From CADCVW01 sp035644935 (lineage in GTDB: Bacteria; Pseudomonadota; Alphaproteobacteria; Sphingomonadales; Sphingomonadaceae), in contig DASQNO010000012.1 of assembly GCA_035644935.1 (NCBI GenBank), positions 1 to 17,439 of the forward strand: DNA of 17,439 bases, written 5' to 3'. Below are positions 12,395 to 17,439 of the stretch, piece after piece; within the stretch, counting starts at the first letter, position 1; every line of letters begins with the position of its first letter. The translations under genes and the position numbers were made by a program. The notes beneath the pieces are model-generated. The model was given only the letters and a program-made list of their open reading frames with translations, was not told the origin of the DNA and did no database searches.

Positions 12395-14914
12395 GTGACC
12401 TCGCGCTTCAATCCAGCGACCGCGGACGCGCGTTGGCAACGGACGTGGGAGGACCGGCAGACGTTTCGCGCGTCCGGGGCGGTCGGCGACCCGCGCCCGC
12501 GCGCCTACGTGCTGGAAATGTTCCCCTACCCGTCCGGCCGCATCCACATGGGCCACGTGCGCAACTACACGATGGGCGACGTGCTCGCCCGCTACCGGCG
12601 CATGCGGGGCGCCGACGTGCTGCATCCCATGGGCTGGGACGCGTTCGGCATGCCGGCGGAAAACGCCGCCATCGAAAAGGGCGTCCATCCGGGCGACTGG
12701 ACCCGCGCCAACATCGCCACCATGCGCGCGCAGCTCAAGCGCCTTGGCTTTGCGCTGGACTGGAGCCGCGAACTCGCGACCTGCGAGCCCGACTATTACG
12801 GTCACGAACAGGCGCTGTTCCTCGACCTGTTCGACGCCGGGCTGGTCTACCGCCGCGAAAGCGAGGTCAATTGGGACCCGGTCGACGCCACCGTGCTCGC
12901 CAACGAACAGGTTATCGACGGCCGCGGCTGGCGTTCGGGCGCGCTCGTCGAACGTCGCAAGCTCAACCAATGGTTTCTCAAGATCACCGACTTCGCGGAA
13001 GATCTGCTCGAAGGCCTGGGCGCGCTGGATGGCTGGCCTGACAAGGTCCGGCTGATGCAGGAGAACTGGATCGGCAAGAGCCAAGGCCTCAAGTTCCGAT
13101 TCCGCCTGACCGCGCCCGCGGCCGGGCTGGACGAAGTCGAAGTCTTCACCACCCGGCCCGACACGATCTTCGGCGCCAGCTTCGTCGCGGTCTCGCCCGA
13201 TCATCCCATTGCTCTGGATCTCGCCGCGCGCGACCCGGCGGCAGCGGCGTTCATCGCCGATTGCAAGGCCCGCGGCACCACCGCGGCCGAACTCGAGACC
13301 GCGGAGAAGAAGGGGTTCGACACCGGGCTCACTGCGCTGCATCCCCTCGACCCCGATTCGCGCCTGCCGCTCTTCATCGCGAACTTCGTGCTGATGGACT
13401 ACGGCAGCGGTGCGGTGTTCGGCGTTCCCGCGCACGACGCCCGCGACTTCGAATTTGCCACCAAGTACAGCCTGCCGATCAACCGCGTCGTCGCGGCCGA
13501 GCCCGCCGCCGCCGCCGATCTCGTGCACGAGGCGGAGACCGGCGCGGGCGTGCTCGTCAACTCCCGCTTCCTCGATGGCCTCGATGTCCCTGCCGCCAAG
13601 GCCGAGGTGATCGCGCGCGCAGAGGCCGGCGGCTGGGGGCAGGGCACCACCGTGTGGCGGCTGCGCGATTGGGGCGTATCGCGGCAGCGTTACTGGGGCA
13701 CGCCGATCCCGGTGATCCACTGCGCGGCGTGCGGCCCCGTTCCCGTTCCCCGCGACCAGCTCCCGGTCGTGCTGCCGCAAGACGTCAGCTTCGACCAGCC
13801 CGGCAACCCGCTCGACCGCGCACCGGCCTGGAGCGACGTCGCTTGCCCCCGCTGCGCCGCCCCCGCGCGCCGCGAGACCGACACGCTGGACACGTTCGTC
13901 AACTCGTCCTGGTACTTCCTGCGCTTCGCCAGCCAGCCCTCGGACCAGCCGTTCGATCGCGCGGAGGCGGAACGCTGGCTCCCCGTCGGCCAGTACATCG
14001 GCGGCGTAGAACACGCGATCCTGCATTTGCTCTACGCGCGCTTCTGGATGCGCGCGCTGCAGCGAATCGGCCGTATCGGCATCGCGGAGCCCTTCACCGG
14101 CCTCTTCACGCAGGGCATGGTCACGCACGAAACCTACCGCGCGGGCGACGGCAGCTGGCTGAGCCCGGACGAGGTCCAGCGCGACGGCGACGACTGGACG
14201 ACGCTCGCGGACGGCGCGCCCGTCACCGCCGGCCGCGTCGAGAAGATGTCGAAGTCCAAGCGCAACACGATCGATCCCGAACCGATCGTCGACCAGTACG
14301 GCGCGGACGCGGTGCGCTGGTTCATGTTGTCGGACAGTCCGCCCGAACGCGACCTGCCGTGGAGCGCGGCCGGCATCGAGGGCGCGTGGCGATTCATCCA
14401 GCGGCTCTGGCGGCTGACCCAGTCCGAGCCGGGAGATGGCGCCGATCCGGCGCTTGACCGCAAGTTACACGCCGGCATCGCCGCTGTCGGCGCGAACATC
14501 GAGGCGCTGGCCTTCAACAAGGCGGTCGCCAGCATTCACGAGCTCGCCAACGCCATCGACAAGGCCCCCCCCTCCGCGTCGCGCGCAGCCGCGGCCGCGA
14601 CGCTGATCCGCCTCGTCTCCCCCATGGCCCCGCATCTGGCGGAGGAAGCCTGGGCCGCGGCGGGCAACAGCGGGCTGGTCGCCGACGCCGCCTGGCCGAT
14701 GGTTGACGCCGCGCTGCTGGTTGAGGATCAGGTGACGCTGGCGCTTCAGGTCAACGGCAAGCTGCGCGACACGGTGACCGCCGCCAAGGGCGTCGCGCGT
14801 GATGAAATGGAGCGCCTCGCGCTCGCCAGCGACAAGGTACGCAAGCTGCTGGGCGACGCCGCGCCGCGGAAGATCGTCGTCGTCCCCGACCGCCTCGTGA
14901 ACATCGTCCTGTGA
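12395..14914 (+). CDS. leuS: Leucyl-tRNA synthetase
   Basis: This 839-residue class I aminoacyl-tRNA synthetase charges tRNA-Leu with leucine. The HIGH motif reads HMGH (51-54) within PYPSGRIHMGHVRNYTMGD, and the KMSKS loop is intact (617-621, KMSKSKRNTIDP). The CP1 editing domain lies between roughly 220 and 420 and includes the TTRPDTIFGASF threonine-rich editing motif. Two Cys pairs (CAAC and CPRC) mark the zinc-type ZN1 insertion. The C-terminal anticodon-binding and tail region ends with VNGKLRDTV and KIVVVPDRLVNIVL. Length and order are normal. The GTG start is 24 bp after the DUF3576 stop, and the stop overlaps lptE as GTGA. Confidence 0.97.
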   Translation: MTSRFNPATADARWQRTWEDRQTFRASGAVGDPRPRAYVLEMFPYPSGRIHMGHVRNYTMGDVLARYRRMRGADVLHPMGWDAFGMPAENAAIEKGVHPGDWTRANIATMRAQLKRLGFALDWSRELATCEPDYYGHEQALFLDLFDAGLVYRRESEVNWDPVDATVLANEQVIDGRGWRSGALVERRKLNQWFLKITDFAEDLLEGLGALDGWPDKVRLMQENWIGKSQGLKFRFRLTAPAAGLDEVEVFTTRPDTIFGASFVAVSPDHPIALDLAARDPAAAAFIADCKARGTTAAELETAEKKGFDTGLTALHPLDPDSRLPLFIANFVLMDYGSGAVFGVPAHDARDFEFATKYSLPINRVVAAEPAAAADLVHEAETGAGVLVNSRFLDGLDVPAAKAEVIARAEAGGWGQGTTVWRLRDWGVSRQRYWGTPIPVIHCAACGPVPVPRDQLPVVLPQDVSFDQPGNPLDRAPAWSDVACPRCAAPARRETDTLDTFVNSSWYFLRFASQPSDQPFDRAEAERWLPVGQYIGGVEHAILHLLYARFWMRALQRIGRIGIAEPFTGLFTQGMVTHETYRAGDGSWLSPDEVQRDGDDWTTLADGAPVTAGRVEKMSKSKRNTIDPEPIVDQYGADAVRWFMLSDSPPERDLPWSAAGIEGAWRFIQRLWRLTQSEPGDGADPALDRKLHAGIAAVGANIEALAFNKAVASIHELANAIDKAPPSASRAAAAATLIRLVSPMAPHLAEEAWAAAGNSGLVADAAWPMVDAALLVEDQVTLALQVNGKLRDTVTAAKGVARDEMERLALASDKVRKLLGDAAPRKIVVVPDRLVNIVL

Positions 14915-15411
14915 TCCGCGCAGGTCTCCCGCTTGCGCTCGCAGCCGTCCTCGCGCTCTCCGGCTGCGGCCTGCAGCCGCTGTACGGCGGCGGCAGCCGC
15001 GGCGCCGTGGCTTCCACTCTGGCCGGAGTCAGGGTCGGCGCGATCGAGGGTCAGGCCGGATGGCTGGTGCGCACCGCGATCGAGGACCGCCTGCCCAAGG
15101 GCGCGCCCGTGCGCTACCGCCTCGACATTCGGTTGGACGACCGCATCGAGGGCTTCGGCATCCGCGCCGACAACGCCGTCACGCGCGAGCGGCGAACGCT
15201 GCGCGCACGTTATCAGCTGGTCGACGCCGCCTTGGGAACCGTGGTGCTGGACCAGACCGCCGGATCGGACATCGGCATCGACGTCGTCGGCTCGCAATAC
15301 GCCACCGTCGCCGCCGAACAGACCGCGCTGGAGCGTCTGTCCACCGAGATCGCCGATCAGATCGTCACCCGCGTCGCGCTTTACGCCGCGCGCACCCGCG
15401 CCGCGCGCTGA
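14911..15411 (+). CDS. lptE: LPS assembly lipoprotein LptE
   Basis: This 166-residue outer-membrane lipoprotein plugs the LptD barrel and helps insert lipopolysaccharide. The signal peptide IRAGLPLALAAVLALSGCGL has a clear lipobox LSGC with Cys19, and GLQPLYGGGS follows immediately, the canonical alphaproteobacterial LptE start. The rest has the expected alternating strand-helix pattern, with RYRLDIRLDDRIEGFGI, TRERRTLRARYQLVD and a helical ERLSTEIADQIVTRVALYAA. It starts at a GTG inside the leuS stop (GTGA), so it is translationally coupled to leuS. holA begins 10 bp downstream. The leuS-lptE-holA order is the usual proteobacterial arrangement. Confidence 0.92.
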   Translation: MIRAGLPLALAAVLALSGCGLQPLYGGGSRGAVASTLAGVRVGAIEGQAGWLVRTAIEDRLPKGAPVRYRLDIRLDDRIEGFGIRADNAVTRERRTLRARYQLVDAALGTVVLDQTAGSDIGIDVVGSQYATVAAEQTALERLSTEIADQIVTRVALYAARTRAAR

Positions 15412-15421
15412 GCGGCCGCGT

Positions 15422-16441
15422 GTGAAGGCCAAGCGCGGCGATATCGAACGCGCCGTCGCCGCCCCGAGCGCTTATCGCCTGTTCCTACTTCATGGGCCCG
15501 ACGCCGCCGGCTCCGGCGCGCTGCTCAAGCGCCTCGGCGTGAGCCTCGGCCCTGATGTTGAGCGGCTGGCCCTTTCGGGCGCGATGCTCAAGGGCGATCC
15601 CGCCAAGCTCGCGGACGAGGCCGCGTCCTTTTCGCTGTTCGGCGGCAAGCGGCTGATCGTCGTTGAGGGCGGGGATGAATTGCACGACGCGGTCGACGGC
15701 ATGTTGCAGCAACCCGCCGGCGGCAACCCGGTCGTCGTGATCGCGCCCGCGCTCAAGAAGACGTCCAAGCTTCTCATCCGGGTCGAGGCCGCATTGGATG
15801 CGATCGCCTTCGCCAGCTACGTGCCCGAGGGGCGCGACGCCGATCAGCTCGTGATCGAGTTGGGCCGCGCCGCCGGTCTGGACATCGCACCCGATCTCGC
15901 GCGGCGCCTGGCAACGGCCAGCGGCGGCGATCGCGCGATCCTGCGCTTCGAAATCGACAAGTTCTCGCTTTTTCTGGACGTCGCGCCGGACCGGCCCGCG
16001 CGACTGGAAGCCGACGTCGTCGACGCGCTCTCCGCCGGGTCGGAGGAAGGCGACCTGGCGCACATCGTCGATGCGGTGCTGGACGGCGATCCCGCGCGCC
16101 TCGATCGGGAACTCGCGCAGCTTGGCGGCGGCGGTACCGAGGCCGTCGGGCTTCTGCGCGCGCTGATTCGGCGGCTGCTCGTGCTGGCACGCTACCGCGT
16201 CGACGTGGAGCGCGGGAACTCGGTCGACAGCGTGCTCGCCTCAGCGGGGAAGTCACTGTTCTTCAAGGACAAGGCCGCGGTCGGCCGGCAGCTGGGCCGC
16301 TGGTCGGCGGAGCGACTCGCCGCCGCGCTCGGCCACGCGCTGGACGCCGAACGCGCACTCAAGGCCCCTGCGAGCGTCGGACCCACTGCGGTCGATGCGA
16401 CGCTGTTCAAGATCGCGCAGGTGGCCTCGCGCCGTCGTTGA
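15422..16441 (+). CDS. holA: DNA polymerase III subunit delta
   Basis: This 339-residue delta subunit of the clamp loader opens the beta sliding clamp during replication. It begins MKAKRGDIERAVAAPSAYRL (GTG start) and then FLLHGPDAAGSGALLKRL, the usual HolA N-terminus with a degenerate nucleotide-binding region. LSGAMLKGDPAKLADEAASF and SLFGGKRLIVVEG follow, the latter containing the clamp-contacting SLFGGKR segment. The C-terminal helical collar includes EVGLLRAL-like EAVGLLRALIRRLLVLARY. Length is standard. The start lies 10 bp after lptE, and the stop is only 9 bp from the convergent parB stop, leaving no separate terminator. Confidence 0.93.
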   Translation: MKAKRGDIERAVAAPSAYRLFLLHGPDAAGSGALLKRLGVSLGPDVERLALSGAMLKGDPAKLADEAASFSLFGGKRLIVVEGGDELHDAVDGMLQQPAGGNPVVVIAPALKKTSKLLIRVEAALDAIAFASYVPEGRDADQLVIELGRAAGLDIAPDLARRLATASGGDRAILRFEIDKFSLFLDVAPDRPARLEADVVDALSAGSEEGDLAHIVDAVLDGDPARLDRELAQLGGGGTEAVGLLRALIRRLLVLARYRVDVERGNSVDSVLASAGKSLFFKDKAAVGRQLGRWSAERLAAALGHALDAERALKAPASVGPTAVDATLFKIAQVASRRR

Positions 16442-16450
16442 AGCTTTCGG

Positions 16451-17341
16451 CTAGATCGCCTCGCCGCTCAACCGCTTGCAGATCATGTCAAGCTGATCGA
16501 GCGACGCGTAAACGAGATTGACCGCGCCCCCGTCCGCGGCGTGCGTGATGCGCACCTTCAGCCCTGTAATATCGGCCAGCTGCCGTTCCAGCGCCTGGAT
16601 GTCGGCGTCCGCCTCGACGGTGCGGCCGCGCGCACGTGGCGCCGTCCGCCGCGGAGGGCGCGCCTCCTGCATCAGCGCCTCCGTCTGCCGCACCGACAGC
16701 CCCTTGGCGATCACCTGCTGCGCCAGAGCTGCGGGATCGGTGGCGGTCGCGATCGCGCGCGCATGCCCCATGCTGAGCTGCCCCTGCGCCACGGCCTCGC
16801 GCACAGGCTCCGGCAGGTCGAGCAGCCGCAGCAGATTGGCGACGTGGCTGCGCGACTTGTTGACGAGCCGGCCGAGCGCCTCGGCGCTGTGCCCGTATTC
16901 GGCTATGAGCCGGCGATATCCGTCAGCTTCCTCGATCGCATTCAAGTCTTGCCGCTGAATGTTCTCCAGCAGCGCGACTTCCAGCGTCTCGGCATCGTTG
17001 AATTCCCGGACGATAACCGGCACTTGCGTCAGCCCCGCCCGCTTGGCCGCGCGCCAGCGGCGCTCGCCCGCGACGATCTGGAAACGCCCGCTCTTCTCGC
17101 GCACGACGATGGGCTGCAGCAGGCCGCGGGCCGCGATTGACGCGGCCAGTTCCTCCAGCGCGTCCTCGTCGAAGTGCCGCCGCGGCTGCGTCGGGTGCGG
17201 CTCCAGTTCGCCGATCGCGATCAGCTGCACCCCGCCCTTATCGCCGGCGACGGGCTCCTCTCGCACGACTTCACCTAGCAAGGAAGAAAGCCCACGGCCC
17301 AGTCCCTGTGGACGGCGGGGGGCACGCTCTTCGGCAGCCAT
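16451..17341 (-). CDS. parB: Chromosome-partitioning protein ParB
   Basis: This 296-residue CTP-dependent DNA-sliding clamp loads at parS and organises origin segregation with ParA. The N-terminus RRPQGLGRGLSSLLGE carries the ParA-stimulating basic segment. The CTPase/ParB-N domain contains QPIVVREKSGRFQIV, the GERRWRAAKRAG phosphate motif and LLENIQRQDLNAIEEA. The helix-turn-helix reads SHVANLLRLLDLPEPV with preceding ALGRLVNKSR, and a C-terminal dimerisation domain closes the chain. A GTG at 17356 would add five residues and overlap the parA stop as GTGA. ATG 17341 is preferred because AAGGAAA lies six bases upstream of it. A matching parS-like site sits at 8460-8475 in this window. Confidence 0.95.
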   Translation of the reverse strand: MAAEERAPRRPQGLGRGLSSLLGEVVREEPVAGDKGGVQLIAIGELEPHPTQPRRHFDEDALEELAASIAARGLLQPIVVREKSGRFQIVAGERRWRAAKRAGLTQVPVIVREFNDAETLEVALLENIQRQDLNAIEEADGYRRLIAEYGHSAEALGRLVNKSRSHVANLLRLLDLPEPVREAVAQGQLSMGHARAIATATDPAALAQQVIAKGLSVRQTEALMQEARPPRRTAPRARGRTVEADADIQALERQLADITGLKVRITHAADGGAVNLVYASLDQLDMICKRLSGEAI

Positions 17342-17346
17342 GTCGA

Positions 17347-17353
17347 TTTCCTT
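17347..17353 (-). promoter_or_regulatory. Ribosome binding site deciding the parB start
   Basis: On the minus strand AAGGAAA precedes the ATG at 17341 with about six bases between. It overlaps the last base of the parA stop codon, consistent with coupled parA-parB translation. Confidence 0.5.
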
Positions 17354-17439
17354 CACGCGGCCACTGCCGCCGGTTTGGGCAAACGGCCGATCAGCTCGCG
17401 GGCGAGCCCCATATAGGCCTCCGAGCCCGAGCAGCGATG
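17353..17439 (-). CDS. parA: Chromosome-partitioning ATPase ParA, C-terminal end only
   Basis: The last 28 residues of a gene continuing beyond the window are read on the minus strand: HRCSGSEAYMGLARELIGRL, then a Pro/Ala tail and TGA. The pattern CSGSEAYMGLARELI is the conserved final helix of deviant-Walker ParA/Soj ATPases (usual wording SxGSxAYxxLAxEL). Position directly upstream of parB, with the stop only 11 bp from its preferred ATG, supports the parA-parB operon. No ATPase motifs are within the window. Confidence 0.85.
   Translation of the reverse strand, partial: HRCSGSEAYMGLARELIGRLPKPAAVAA

Noticed and set aside
11009..14128. A 1039-codon open frame on the minus strand spanning the barrel-protein gene and much of leuS.
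   Set aside because: Only its last 242 codons encode a recognisable secreted barrel protein. The rest is antisense to the DUF3576 gene and leuS and has Arg/Gly/Asp-rich composition typical of shadow frames in GC-rich DNA.
14933..16441. A 502-codon frame extending holA upstream through lptE.
   Set aside because: The extra part is a shadow of lptE (Pro/Ser/Arg-rich), and the HolA family begins at the GTG at 15422.
1..17439. CRISPR arrays, tRNA or rRNA genes, insertion sequences and prophage genes.
   Set aside because: No regularly spaced direct repeats, no transposase or integrase motifs, and no cloverleaf or ribosomal RNA sequence were recognised on either strand.

Overview
This is a very GC-rich, gene-dense chromosomal segment. 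Its gene content and protein families (degenerate RibBA-type RibA, DUF3576 lipoprotein, Trm112-like peptide, alphaproteobacterial palindromic repeat) point to an alphaproteobacterium of the Sphingomonadales, most likely Sphingomonas or a close relative. The parA and parB genes at the right edge, together with a parS-like site near 8.46 kb, suggest the window lies in the origin-proximal part of the chromosome.

Layout. On the left, a forward cluster carries a thioredoxin-TPR chaperone (5-898), a LON-substrate-binding-domain protein (912-1550) and a 57-residue Trm112-like protein (1651-1824). A palindromic repeat sits before the Trm112 gene and supplies its start codon. A UbiH/COQ6-type ubiquinone hydroxylase (1813-3036, minus) converges on it with a 12-bp overlap. 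ftsK (3165-5483, plus) diverges from the hydroxylase, and the gap between them holds a CRP/FNR-like inverted repeat. A 630-residue multi-pass membrane protein (5628-7520) lies between ftsK and lolA (7666-8280). A 238-bp gap follows with three stem-loops ending in a terminator-like hairpin (possible small RNA) and the parS-like site. Next come xth (exonuclease III, 8519-9313) and ribA (9310-10338), translationally coupled.

On the minus strand, a beta-barrel/porin-like protein (11009-11737) is followed by the PLP-homeostasis protein YggS (10335-10988), whose stop codon shares a CTAG with that of ribA. Divergently, a DUF3576 lipoprotein (11939-12370) starts a forward run with leuS (12395-14914), lptE (14911-15411) and holA (15422-16441). 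holA converges on parB (16451-17341, minus), and the C-terminal end of parA runs off the right edge.

Functionally the window is mostly housekeeping: envelope biogenesis (LolA, LptE, the barrel protein), chromosome replication and segregation (HolA, FtsK, ParAB-parS), DNA repair (Xth), cofactors (UbiH type, RibA, YggS), translation (LeuS) and protein quality control (the thioredoxin-TPR protein). The less ordinary elements are the membrane protein between ftsK and lolA, the structured lolA-xth gap with its parS-like site, the repeat that provides a start codon, and the decayed RibB-like half of RibA. No tRNA, rRNA, CRISPR array, insertion sequence or prophage gene was seen. No stretch longer than 300 bp lacks a gene.
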